DNA of 64,000 bases from Bretschneidera sinensis (Eukaryota; Streptophyta; Magnoliopsida; Brassicales; Akaniaceae), in NCBI GenBank assembly GCA_023935145.1, contig CM043705.1:52398084-52462083 (forward strand), in the 5' to 3' direction. Under the pieces are notes generated by a model. That model was not told the origin of the DNA, made no database searches, and worked only from the letters and a program-made list of their open reading frames with translations. Both the position numbers and the translations under genes were made by a program. Position 1 is the first letter of the stretch; every line of letters begins with the position of its first letter. This document shows positions 23,728 through 34,165 of the stretch, one piece after another.

Positions 23728-25110
23728 ATGCATAGTCTGAGGATGACATGTGGTCGTGCGAGAGCTAGAGGTAGAGTTCTGAATCAGAGGGGACGTGGTA
23801 GACCCCCAATTTTTAGGAGAATTGAAGCAGATGAGGAAGTCGAGTCTGTGATTCTCACAAGGGAACATGTTGATAGTACAACTGATACTAGTAGAGTTGG
23901 GAGAGTATCTGAGGGCCAGAACGATGAGTTGAGATAAGCTCTTAATCGTGCTATAGAGAGGATGAATGCTGCTGAAGAAAGTGCTGATAAATTACAGAGA
24001 AGATTAGAGGAAAGAGGTAGAAGAGAACCTGATGTGGTGAGGCAAAAGGGCCATGAAGGAGGTGTGTTTACACATGAGATGCAAGATGATTGTTTTGTGA
24101 GATTTCTTAAGTTTAAACCTCAGTCTTTTAGAGGATTCATAAATCTGGTGGAAGCTGAGCAGTGGATTAGACATGTGGAGAAATATTTAAAGGTCTTACC
24201 AGTGTCAGATAGACAAAATGTGGCTTTTGCTTCATTTATGCTGGAGGGTGAGACTTCTCAATGGTGGGAAGATATTTTGCCTTGGGTAAGCACACGAGTA
24301 GAATAACTTTTGACTTGGAATAAGTTTAAGGATGAGTTCTTTGCAAAGTATTTCTTAGATACCTTTCGGGCACAACAAGAAAAAGATTTTATTCATCTAA
24401 GGTAGGGAAATTTATCGGTGGTTGAATATGATAGTAGATTCATAGCCCTGTCAAGGTTTTTACCTGAGTTAGTGAATATGGAGGAGATAAAATGTAAGTG
24501 TTTTTCAGACAAATTACGCTATAATATTCAGACTAAACTCTCTTATATGGGCATAGAGAATTATGTTGTACTGGTGGATAAAGCATTGCAGATTGAGAAG
24601 GATTTGATGGAGTTGAGAGGTAAGAGGGATTGGCTGAAGAGGTTTAGATTTGAGGGACCTAGAGGTGGTAGCAGTATGGGTGTACAGGGTGGGAGACCAC
24701 CCTAGATGGGGTGTTCCTTGTCATAAGGAATTGTGGTGCAGAGTCAGAGGCAGGCAGAATTTGTTGCTTCTGTAGCTCAGAGTAATACTGAAGGGACCCC
24801 TAGATTTGGGAGGCAAGCCATAGGAAGTAGGAGTTATGGTAGAGGAGTAAGCATGCCACCAGGGGGAAGTGGTGACCTGATGTATGTTCGAGAGGTAAGG
24901 GTCTACTTTAAATGTAATCAGACGGGGCATCTATCTCAGAATTGCCTTATGTAGATATGCTTTGTATGTGGTGGGGGAAGACATGTGGCTGCAGATTGTC
25001 TAGCAGGGAAATCTGCTGATATAGGCGTTGGAAGTGTTGGGAGGAGATCGATGGAGAGGTGGTGGATCAGGGGGTGTGCGGGGCAGAGATCAAGGACTAG
25101 TAGTAGAACG
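23728..25110 (+). pseudogene. Gypsy gag, broken
   Basis: The capsid-type gag is readable in pieces (23728-23937, 23962-24306, 24418-24705, 24733-24954) separated by stops. Features include FLKFKPQSFRGF, EAEQWIRHVEKYL, MLEGETSQWWED and RFLPELVN. Two zinc knuckles follow: YFKCNQTGHLSQNC, whose first Cys has become Tyr, and CFVCGGGRHVAADC, which is intact. Confidence 0.85.
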
Positions 25111-26040
25111 AGGAAGTGGTAGTCAGATTCAGTCTAGATATGGCAGAGTCTATGCATTGACCCAACAGGATGCACAAGCCACTCCTGATGTGGTTATAGG
25201 TATGATATCTATCCTTGGTAGGCCTGCTAGATTATTGATTGATCTTGGTACAACCCATTCTTTTGCATCCAGTAGTTATATGAAATCTATTGATGCTAGT
25301 GCTAGTCCTTTGATGCATGCAATTATTGTTGAGATTCCTACTAGAGATAGGGTTATTATCAGGATAATCTATCAATGTTGTGTGATTAATATTGCTGATA
25401 AAGAATTTGAAGTTGATTTATTACTTCTAGATATGACAGACTTTGATTTAATTCTGGGGATGAATTGGTTATCTGCATATCATGTTTGGGTACATCGTTT
25501 TAAGAAAAATGTGGTGTTCAAGATACCTGGACAAGAGGAGTTTAATTTTCAGTGAGAACGTAAGATACTTGCTAATTGTCTTATTTCTGCCTTAACTGCT
25601 AGTAAATGGTTGAGGAAGGGTTGTGAGGGGTATTTGGCGCATGCGGTGGATTCTAACAAAGAGGGTAGGAAGTTAGAAGAAATCTTGCTAGTAAAAGATT
25701 TTCATGATGTTTTCCCTGAAGAGTTAACTGGGTTACCTCCCAATAGAGAGATTGAGTTTTCTATTTAAGTGCTTCCAAGATCAGCACCCATATCCATAGC
25801 ACCCTATAGAATGACACCAACTGAATTGAGAGAGTTAAAAGTTCAGCTTTAGGAGTTGCTAGATAAACAGTTTATCCGACCTAGTATGTCACCCTAGGAG
25901 CCTCTGTGTTATTTTTCAAAAATAATGATGGTACATTGAGGTTGTATATTGATTATAGACAATTGAATAAGATCACCATCAAGAACAGATATCCTTTACT
26001 TAGGATAAATGATTTATTGGAGCAGTTATAGGGAGTTAGA
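25111..26040 (+). pseudogene. Gypsy protease and start of RT, broken
   Basis: An aspartic protease lies in the open frame to 25555 (RPARLLIDLGTTHSF, then LILGMNWLSAYH). The catalytic triplet normally read as DTG/DSG is DLG here. It is followed by the linker to RT (DFHDVFPEELTGLPP, PYRMTPTELRELK) with several stops. Confidence 0.8.
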
Positions 26041-27096
26041 GTGTTTTCTAAGATAGACCTAAGGTCGAGTTATCATCAATTGAGGATAAAGGAGAGGGAC
26101 ATGCCTAAAACTACTTTTAGGACACGTTATGGCCATCATGTGTTCTTAGTGATGCCTTTTGGGTTGACTAATGCTCTTGCAGTATTTATGGACCTTATGA
26201 ATCGGGTGTTTAAACCATTCTTGGATAGATTTTTGATTGTATTTATTGATGATATTTTGATATATTCCAAGAATGAAGAGGAGCATATGCAACATTTGAG
26301 GATATTGTTGGAGATTTTGAGGAAAGAGAAATTATATGCGAAGTTCTCGAAGTGTGAGTTCTGGTTGAGCGAAATATCTTTCTTAGGGCATGTTGTGTCA
26401 GAAGAAAGGATAACAATTGACCCAAAAAAAGTAGAAGCAGTGTTGAATTGGGAAAAACCCATGAGTGTAACTAAAATCAGAAGCTTTTTGGGGTTGGCTA
26501 GTTATTATAGGAGATTTATCCAAAATTTTTCTATGATTGCTAGACCTTTGACTAAGTTGACCAGGAAAGATGTGAAGTTTAAGTGGTTTGAGGAATGTGA
26601 GAGGAGTTTTCAGCTATTGAAAGAGAAACTGACTACTACCCCGGTATTAGTGTTTCCTTCTTGTGATAAAGGATTTGTGGTTTATAGTGATGCATCACAT
26701 CAGGGGTTGGGATGCGTGTTGATGCAACATGGGAGAGTTATAGCTTATGCATCTAGGCAACTGAAGAACCATGAGAAGAATTACTTGACCCATGATTTTG
26801 AATTGGCTGCCATAGTTTTTGGTTTGAAGATTTGGAGACACCATCTATATGGAGCCAAGTGTGAAATTTTTACTAATCATAAAAGCTTGACGCATTTACC
26901 AACATAGAAGGAGTTGAATTTGAGGCAGAGGAGGTGGATGGAATTAATTTGTGATTATGACTGTACAATTCATTATCATCTAGGAAAGGCTAATGCAGTA
27001 GCTGACGCATTAAATAGAAAGGGTACAGGGAGATTAGCTACTATTGAGAGTCATAATACTAGCCTAATGATAGAATTAAGAAGAATGGAGATGTAG
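26041..27096 (+). pseudogene. Gypsy reverse transcriptase and RNase H
   Basis: A 288-codon uninterrupted piece holds [15 protein letters not shown], then [16 protein letters not shown], then the polymerase catalytic motif [15 protein letters not shown] (both Asp kept), then FLGHVVSEE, then the RNase H ([30 protein letters not shown]). After one stop at 26905 the sequence [14 protein letters not shown] continues the RNase H. This is the best-preserved part of the element. Confidence 0.88.
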
Positions 27097-27123
27097 TTAA
27101 GTGTCAATGATAGAGGAGTATTA

Positions 27124-28389
27124 ATGGAAAATATGGTGATACAATCTTCTATTATTGATCGTTTATTACAGTTGCAGGGTAGAGATGAGGGGATAGAAAA
27201 GATCAAGTGGGAAATATTGAGTGGGAAGCCAACTGAGTTTAGAATTAGAGAAGATGGTATAGTAGTATTAGAGCATAGAGTTTGTGTTCCCAATGATGTA
27301 GAGATGAGAAAGGAGATACTAAGGGAGGCTCATGATTCTGTATATTCCATGTACCCAAGTAATAATAAGATGTACAGGGGGTTGAGACAGAAATATTGGT
27401 GGTCAGGGATGAAGAATGATGTAGCAGAATATATTTCTAGATGTCTGATTTGTCAACAGGTGAAGGTTGAGAATAGACATCTAGCAGGTTTATTACAACA
27501 TTTTCCAATACCTGAGTGGGCATGGGAAAATGTGAGTATGGATTTTGTCTCTGGTTTTCTCCGTACCCAGAGGGGACATGACGCTATATGGGTTGTAGTG
27601 GATAGACTTTCTAAATTTTCACATTTTCTTCTTATTAAAATTACTTGGAGTCCAGAAAAGTTGCCTGAGTTGTATGTAGTAGAGATAGTAAAACTACATG
27701 GAGTACCCTTGAGTATCGTATCATATAGAGATTCTAGATTTACCTCTATATTTTGGAGGGGTTTCCAAGAAGCTATGGGTACGCAATTACAATTTAGTAC
27801 AACTTTTCATCCATAAACTGATGGGCAGACGGAGAGAATCATCATAATACTAGAAGATATGCTGAGGGCAAGTGTAATGAACTTCTCAGTGAGCTATGAT
27901 GCTTATTTTCCATTGATCAAGTTTGCATACAATAATCAGTATCAAACTAGTATTAGGATGGCCCTTTTCGAGGCATTATATGGTAGAAGGTGTAGAACTC
28001 CAGTATGTTGGGAAGAAGTTGGAGAGAGAAAGATATATGGCCCAAAAATGATAGACTTGACTATTAAGAGGATTAAACTGGTTAGGGAGAACCCCAGAGC
28101 AGCTCAGAACAGACAGAAAGGATATGCTGATAAAAAAAGACAACCTATCGAGTTCCAAGTTGGTGATTGGGTATTTTTGAAGTTATCTCTGTGGAAGGGA
28201 GTATTGAGATTTAAAAAGAAGGGAAAGCTAAGCCCGAGATTTGTGGGGCCTTATAAGGTGATCGAGAAAATTAGACTAGTAGCATATCATTTGAATTTGC
28301 CTCCAGAATTAAAGCAATTAAATAATGTGTTTTATTTGTCACTGCTGAGAAAGTACTTATACAATGAATCCCATAATGTCTCTAATTAG
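27124..28389 (+). pseudogene. Gypsy integrase
   Basis: Order: a degraded zinc-binding HHCC region (HDSVYSMYPSNNKMYRGL, then CLICQQVKVENRH), then the catalytic core. The first Asp is in MDFVSGF; the second region reads SYRDSRFTS where gypsy elements normally have SDRDxRF, so the first Asp of that block is Tyr. A stop at 27814 interrupts the run to TDGQTER. The C-terminal part after 27859 has the GRRCRTPVCWEE and QVGDWVFLKLS blocks and the GPYKVIEKI motif. Confidence 0.87.
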
Positions 28390-28628
28390 GCAATATAAAT
28401 TCAGAAAGATTTGACTTTTATACTAGTACTAGTCAGAATCCTAAATAGAAAGGAACATGTCTTGCGCAATAAAGTCATTTATTTGATTCAAGTATTATGG
28501 CGAAATAAAGATGTCGAAGAAGTCACGTGGGAGCATGAAGCAAGAATGAGGAAGGATTACGCCCAACTCTTTTCTTGATTTTAGGTGAGGAAATTTCGGG
28601 GATGAAATTTTTGTAAGGTGGGTAGAAT

Positions 28629-30665
28629 TGTAATACCTATATTTGTAACGTAAGGGTAAAGAAGTAATTTAATAAATATGACATAGAAATTAAAGTAAAG
28701 TATATGTGAAAGGTTTATTATTATTTGAATAAAGTAATTCTAAAAAAAATAAAATCTGGGACCTGAACGTCCCAGACAGCAAAAGACTGAAAAAGAAAGA
28801 AGAAGACAAAATTGAAAAAAAAAAGAACAACAGAAAAACGTAGCAGCAGGTGGCAGCACCTGCTGCCAAGACAATTGAATGTCTTCTAAGTGTAATTAGT
28901 GGGAAAAACGTGGTGGATTTTGGGAAGCTAACTGCCAAGTTAATTGTATGAGTTACAAGTCTAAAAAACGTGGAGCAATTTTGGCAGAAGAAATGCTGAT
29001 GGTGCAAACAAAAAAAGTTGAGCTGCCATTTTATTTTTGTTCTCAACAAGTTTTCCTATATATACACACGGATACGTAAACGAAAATTTTACCAACAAAA
29101 TTCCATCTAAGTTTTCTTTCAAATCATTCATTTTCTTTAAACACTTGGGGATCGAAAGAAATGTTGAAATAACAAACTTTTGAAGGGGTTTACGGTGGAA
29201 TTTTATAGAGAGTTATGAGAAGATATCAAAAAAATAGAAGGTAATAACATAATGTTATTTTTGAATTTTTTGCATACATGTATTTCTGAAATTCAAAGTG
29301 GGAATTTTCAAAGAGTGTAGTTTATGAAGAATCCAAGAACAAATTAGAAATTTAATATAGATATTATGTCAGGTGGTGACGACCGGCAACCGGGGGAAAT
29401 TTCTAAGAAGAACGGGAAAGGCAAGGAAGTGATCCATGGTAGCTTTAAGTGCTACATGGTGAGTTGGATTTACTTTAAGTAATCAAAATAAAAATCAAAT
29501 ATCTAGTAATAATATTAAAATAAATTATTAGCTTATGCTTGGTGGTAGATAAAAATTCAATTGATATGTATGATATGAATATTGGACATGTAGAAAATTT
29601 TTATGTGAAAAGAAATATTTTTAGAATAATGAGTTGATTTAATAATGATGGTGATAAAGAGATTTTGACTAGTTGGTGAATAAATTGATGTGATATATAA
29701 AGAGAAGAAAATAGTAAAATTTAGTAAGCAGAAAGTTGAGAAAAGACTGGATAGTTAATTTAAATATTTTGAATTCATGTGGTGTTTATATTACTGTTCA
29801 TATGCATATTTCATATAATTGTTCATATGCATATGCATTAAATAAAATAATCGAAAGAATCGGGAAGGGGTCGGTCTAATGGAATAACCGTGACAGCTGG
29901 TATATACTGAAAATAAAAGGGACACCGTGACAGCCGGTATATGCTGGAAATAAATTCTGTGACAGTTGGAATAAGTTGTAAAAAACCGGGAAGGGGCCGG
30001 TCTAAGATAATAACAACCTGTCGACAGGTGGGAAGACGTTCCCATAATAGTCATTCACGCATTGCATCTGTTTTAATTATTGCTTGTATTATTAAAATGC
30101 TGATGTGTGGTGTATTATTGTGAATCTTATTTATAGATAGATAAGTCTCACAAAGATACAGTTATAGTAAGAAAAAGACATTGAAATATGATAAGATAGG
30201 AATTATTTAAATGATAGACATTATGCTATTATCTAGTTATAGGAGAAATAAATTATTAAATATTAACGGGCTAGTTATGCAATTTGAATACTTTTAGTAA
30301 ATTTAATTCACTGAGCTTGTGAAGCTCATTTCTCATTGTACAATGATTTTAGGTAGCAGATATGACAAATAGTCTGGTGGGTTGAGAGTCAGATGGATTC
30401 ATTTTTTGTAAGCCACATACTTGTCAATATCCTCAGACTAGTGAGAAAATGAAATAAATAATTATTTGTAAATATTCATGCATTTTACGTTGTATATTAT
30501 GTGTAATTTAATATCAGATTTATGCACCTCCCCTGTTGAGAGTTGAGGATTTAAAATAAAAATTTTTGTTATTATTATTTTATTGTTGCATATATATGTC
30601 GTGCTGGGATTCTCAAAATGTGATGACACCGTCTGGGGGTGGCCAACTCGGGATGAGTTTTTACA
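28629..30665 (+). repeat. 3' LTR of the gypsy element
   Basis: 2037 bp. It is the full-length version of the LTR and includes the block missing from the 5' LTR (about 29600-30091). That block contains a short internal tandem repeat (gtgacagc.ggtatat.ctg units at about 29890-29970) bracketed by two copies of gggaagggg.cggtcta. Confidence 0.9.
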
Positions 30666-30666
30666 G

Positions 30667-30819
30667 TGTATCTGCTACATATGCCACTACATGGTGATGG
30701 AGCTCAACAAAGTGCTCGACGAGTATACCGGAATGCCCTTTTGGATCTTAGTCTCCACCGATTGTGCGTTCTTGAAGTGTGTTCTGATGCCTATCTACCA
30801 AACCATGAATGGGTTGTAG
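30667..30819 (+). pseudogene. Captured callose synthase fragment, right part
   Basis: Continues the left part in the same order: CICYICHYMVMELNKVLDEY, then TGMPFW, then TDCAFLKCVLMPIYQTM, then a stop. In intact callose synthases CxCYIFHxMAxEL directly follows LRFxPE, so the gypsy element landed inside this codon run. One additional G (30666) sits between the LTR and the TGT codon. Confidence 0.8.
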
Positions 30820-30856
30820 GATTTTTGTTGGGTTTTTTCCTCTACTTGTGAAACAG

Positions 30857-31056
30857 AGAATATTTGGGGATTAGGGGCATAATATGTATTTTGTTTCATT
30901 TTTTATGTGTTCCGTTAGTTTTCTTCACGGTGTCATTGTCTTGGAATCCAGTTGTTATGATTTTGACAAATTAGAGACTCGATTGTTTAAATTGAAACTA
31001 CGAAAACCTAATTATAATTAGGTCCAAACCTTAATGATCAAAATAGACATTTACCC
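30857..31056 (-). repeat. Right terminal inverted repeat of the Pack-MULE
   Basis: Reverse complement of the left arm (20860-21060), ending at 31056 just before eleven A. Confidence 0.8.
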
Positions 31057-31572
31057 AAAAAAAAAAACTTGTGCTAATGGCCTTTTTTTAATTTGGAACT
31101 TCAAGGGAAATAAAAAGGCTCTTTTCATTAAAAAGGCTCTTTTCATTTTTGGACCAAATCCATGTGGCAAAAACTTGGGTTAAATCCACTATTAATTAAC
31201 CCAGTGCAAATCGTTTTGCATATAAAATCAATATTAAGCTATTACAAGCCTTTTACTAACAAACGTGTCACTTGGAATCACGCGAACTGTACAGAACGAA
31301 CCGTACCAAACGAATGGCCCCTTGTTCTCTTAGGCGACCAATCATAAAAAAGTAAATTTAATCTAAATAACAAAGTATAATTTAATCAGAAAAATAATAA
31401 TAAAATAACAACTGACGAGCAGCTATTTTTCATACCGCGTTTGCTCAAGCTGAGCTGAAAGATTACTCACTATTCAGTTCAATAATCAAAGAAGTACATA
31501 ATCAGATCTTTTAAATTCTTTTCCATGAATCTATCTCAGATTTTAGTGGTCTAAAAAGAAAAGAAGAAAAGA
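31057..31572 (+). promoter_or_regulatory. Upstream region of the LRR gene fragment
   Basis: Non-coding. It contains a 15 bp local direct repeat (aaaaggctcttttcatt, twice near 31115-31145). The promoter of the LRR gene must lie here, because its first exon begins at 31573, but no core element is clear. Confidence 0.4.
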
Positions 31573-32049
31573 ATGGCGCGTTTATCATTTTTGCTCTCTC
31601 TCTTCCTCGTTTTCCATGTGCTACTCAACCTTGATCTCTCTAAAGCCTTTAAACAAAACGGTTAATTCCCAGATCTTTCTCTCTTTCACCCTCCTAATTA
31701 CTGGCTGTCATTTTTTAAGAGGTAATTTTTGTTTTTGGTGGTGGTAAATTTGCAGTGAAAGCCTTGAATGAGATAAAGGCATCGCTGGGGTGGAGAGTGG
31801 TGCACGCGTGGGTCAGAGATGATCAATGTGGTGATGGTGATCTCCTTCCGTGGTCCGGTGTCACGTGCTCCACTCAGGGTGATTACAGAGTCGTCACCGA
31901 ACTGTAAACTTTCTTCTCCCGCCCTTCATATTTTTTGTGCTTTTTGGAGATTTTTAACATTTTTTTTACTTAAGCAGGCAAGTTCATGCGGTGTCGGTAG
32001 TGGGGCCTTTTCCTACTGGTGTAACCAATCTGTTGGATCTCACAAGGCT
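31573..32049 (+). pseudogene. 5' part of a leucine-rich-repeat secreted protein gene, rest missing
   Basis: Three exons with proper GT-AG sites and phases: 31573-31660, 31756-31903 and 31978-32049. The product starts MARLSFLLSLFLVFHVLLNL (signal peptide). It goes on through the LRR N-terminal cap (VKALNEIKASLGWRVVHAW, then DDQCGDGDLLPWSGVTCS; the usual cap has DPCGDG) and enters the first repeat (VSVVGPFPTGVTNLLDLTRL). Exon 3 is exactly 72 bp, i.e. one 24-residue repeat with phase-2 introns, as in plant LRR genes such as the At1g13910 type. A donor follows at 32050, but no further LRR exon appears within 32 kb. Either the gene is truncated or its remaining exons lie beyond the transposon cluster, outside the window. 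Confidence 0.8.
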
Positions 32050-32661
32050 GTAAGATCATCCTTAGTTTATCTTCTTTGGCTACAGATCTTTTTTTCGCTA
32101 TGTTTATTTGATGCATGTGTGTTGATCCGAAAATTTGCTGCTTAGTAGGATACCCAAATTCTGAGGTCTGCACATAAAGATAGCGGTGAACTAAAGAGTC
32201 ACTGGAGGAAGAGGGGAGTGGCACATCCGAGGACTCTCCAATAACTTTGTTAGTGCAGGATTTCGAGAGAAAAAATGAGGGTAGTGATAGTAGAGGCGAC
32301 AATGTTTGTAATGAATGAGTTATGTATATGGAAATCTGCACACCTTAGGCCTTTTATAGTAGTTTAGGTAATGTGCTTAGGATGGCGCGATCTCTAAAAT
32401 CCCGTTTTCCTTTTGAGGAGTCTTGTTACATGTTTAGGGATGAAGCAACCCTTGAAATTTCACTTTCATTTTTAAGTGTGAGAGGTTTATGAGTGGTTAC
32501 GACTTTATCATTTGCTTTAATACGTGCCCATCGTTAATGCAGCCACGCATCATTAGGTAATTGAGGGGAGAGTCATCCACGTGTCATCAAGCTATTGGAA
32601 TGTGAGTTATCTACTACATCAGAGGCTTTGTGCCGGTGGTTGCGTGCTTCGGCCTGTGAGA
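32050..32661. other. Unassigned DNA between LRR exon 3 and the minisatellite
   Basis: The first part is presumably intron 3 of the LRR gene. From about 32150 the base composition changes and phrases such as aggccttttatagtagttt look promoter- or LTR-like, but no terminal repeat or protein motif could be identified. Confidence 0.35.
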
Positions 32662-33428
32662 CCTGGGACCGAGCATATGAGGCTCAATCGAAATGCTCGG
32701 CCTTGGAGATGTGGACCGAGCATAAGAGTAGCAATCAAAATGCTCAGCCTTAGAGACAGATGACCGAGCATATGGACCTCAGTCGAAATGCTCGACCTTG
32801 GAGACATGAGACCGAGCATATAAATCTCAATCGAAATGCTCGGCCTTGGAGATAAGGGACCGAGTATATGAACCTCAGTCAAAATGCTCAGCCTTGTAGA
32901 CAAAGGATCAAGCATATGAGCCTCAGACGAAATGCTCGGCCTTAGAGACATGGGACCGAATATATGAGCCTTAGTCAAAATGCTCGATCTTGGAGATATG
33001 GGACTGAGCATATGAACCTTAGTTGAAATGCTTGACCTTGGAGATGACCGAGCATATGAGCCTTAGTCAAAATGCTCGTTTATAGAGACATGGGATCGAG
33101 CATATAAACCTCAGTTGAAATGCTCAGCCTTAGAGACATGGGACCGAGCATATGAGCCTCAGTCAAAATGCTCATTCTTGGAAACATGAGATTGAGCATA
33201 TGAGCAGCAATCAAAATGGTCAGCCTTGGAGACATAAGACCAAGCATATGAAGCTTAGTCAAAATGCTCGGCCTTGGAGACATGGGACCGAGCATATAAG
33301 GAGCAGTCAAAATGCTCGACCTTAGAGACATGGGACCGAGCATTTGAGTCTTAGTCAAAATGCTCGACCTTGGAGACATAGGACCGAGCATATGAGCCTA
33401 AGTCAAAATGCTCGATCTTAGAGACATG
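32662..33428. repeat. 48 bp minisatellite, 16 units
   Basis: Sixteen units of close to 48 bp, consensus elements GACCGAGCATATGAGC, then TCA, then AATGCTCGGCCTTGGAGACA. Most units are exactly 48 bp; the eighth unit (near 33045) lacks a few bases. Each unit contains CCGAGCAT and its reverse complement ATGCTCGG about 16 bases apart, so the array is a run of evenly spaced inverted repeats. Because 48 is a multiple of three, the minus strand stays open in one frame over most of the array (16-residue repeat, MLGPMSPRSSILTxAH). This is a by-product of the repeat, not evidence of a gene. Confidence 0.92.
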
Positions 33429-34165
33429 TGATAAGTGCTTAAATAGTCATATTTAAGCCCCTTAATTTACACTTGTTAGGCTCTTTGTTTATCTATTTTA
33501 GTAGATTCTACTTCATTTTCGTGTTTTTTGTGTTTTTCATAGGTCTTTGAAGAAAAGAAGATATTTTGGAGCTCTAAGGAATAAAAAGTGAAGATTTGCA
33601 AACAAGCAAGCGCACCTCTCTTATGATCGAGCGCACAGGCACTCGTGCGCATACTTAGAGTGATCGAGCGCACCCATGCGCTAGAGCGCAGAAGCTCGCA
33701 ATTGAGCGCACATGCACAGAGAGGCGGCAGAGCCAATTTTGGATAGAGGTCTTCGGTTCTCAAATTGGAAATTAGGGTTTCGGGGATCCCTTGAACCCTA
33801 TATATAGACTTATAAAACATAGAAAACATACTTTTTGATTACCTTTTGATTATCTTTCAATTTTGCTTTGAGTTGTAAGCTTTGGAGGAGAATTGACCAC
33901 TATTCTCTCGGGTTTATTCTTTTCTCTTTATTTTTATTATGAATCTGTTTAGCATCACAAGTATGTGTAACTAAACCTTAGTAAGGGCTTGATTGAAGCC
34001 CTAATTATGTTTAACCAATAATTCAGTATTGACACCTTTGCAATATTTATGTTGTGATTCTTAATTTGATTAATGTCTGTTTTTATTTAAATTCCTCATA
34101 TGTGTGTGTCTGATCAACGTATGCATGTGGTATGAATTAGTTAGTTGAATCAATTTGGATGACCC
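33429..34165 (+). repeat. Partial Athila-type LTR, plus orientation
   Basis: Starts TGATAAGTGCTTAAATA directly at the end of the minisatellite and follows the LTR sequence of the elements at 46243 and 53798 until tttggatgacc. There it is joined to internal sequence in the opposite orientation. It includes a variant of the GATCGAGCGCAC cluster (33620-33710). Confidence 0.8.

Larger units (their letters stand above)
22080..30665 (+). mobile_element. Ty3/gypsy chromovirus-like LTR retrotransposon, inactive
   Basis: LTRs at 22080-23640 and 28629-30665 begin TGTAATACC and end TTACA. A primer site follows the 5' LTR and a purine-rich tract (aaggtgggtagaa) precedes the 3' LTR. The internal order gag, protease, RT, RNase H, integrase is that of Ty3/gypsy. 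The C-terminus (GPYKVIEKI, then VFYLSLLRKYL, then a degraded chromodomain-like WEHEARMRKDY) suggests a Tekay-type chromovirus. Stop codons interrupt every domain. No 5 bp target duplication is visible: the left flank is ccgat and the right flank gtgta. Confidence 0.93.
20860..31056. mobile_element. Pack-MULE carrying host gene fragments, interrupted by a gypsy element
   Basis: The outer ends are long inverted repeats: the left arm starts GAATAAATGTCTATTTTGAT and the right arm, reverse-complemented, starts GGGTAAATGTCTATTTTGAT. Similarity continues for about 200 bp through TTTGGACCTAAT, GTTTCAATTTAAACAATC and CCGTGAAGAAAACT. Nine or more A flank both sides (20850-20859; 31057-31067), compatible with a 9 bp target duplication but uninformative in a homopolymer. 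Without the nested gypsy element (22080-30665) the unit is about 1.6 kb. It contains no transposase, but holds an RD19-protease piece and a callose-synthase piece in the same orientation, as in Pack-MULEs. Confidence 0.78.

Noticed and set aside
30583..30666. ATG at 30583 as the start of a 78-codon gene
   Set aside because: The first 28 codons are LTR sequence; only the part from 30667 is callose-synthase-derived, and it ends after about 50 codons.
32619..33391. Two minus-strand frames of 130 and 103 codons with a 16-residue repeat
   Set aside because: They follow from a 48 bp (16-codon) minisatellite that lacks stops in one frame. There is no start context, promoter or similarity to a protein.
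32662..33428. CRISPR-like array
   Set aside because: The spacers are versions of each other, the unit is continuous, and the DNA is plant nuclear; it is a minisatellite.
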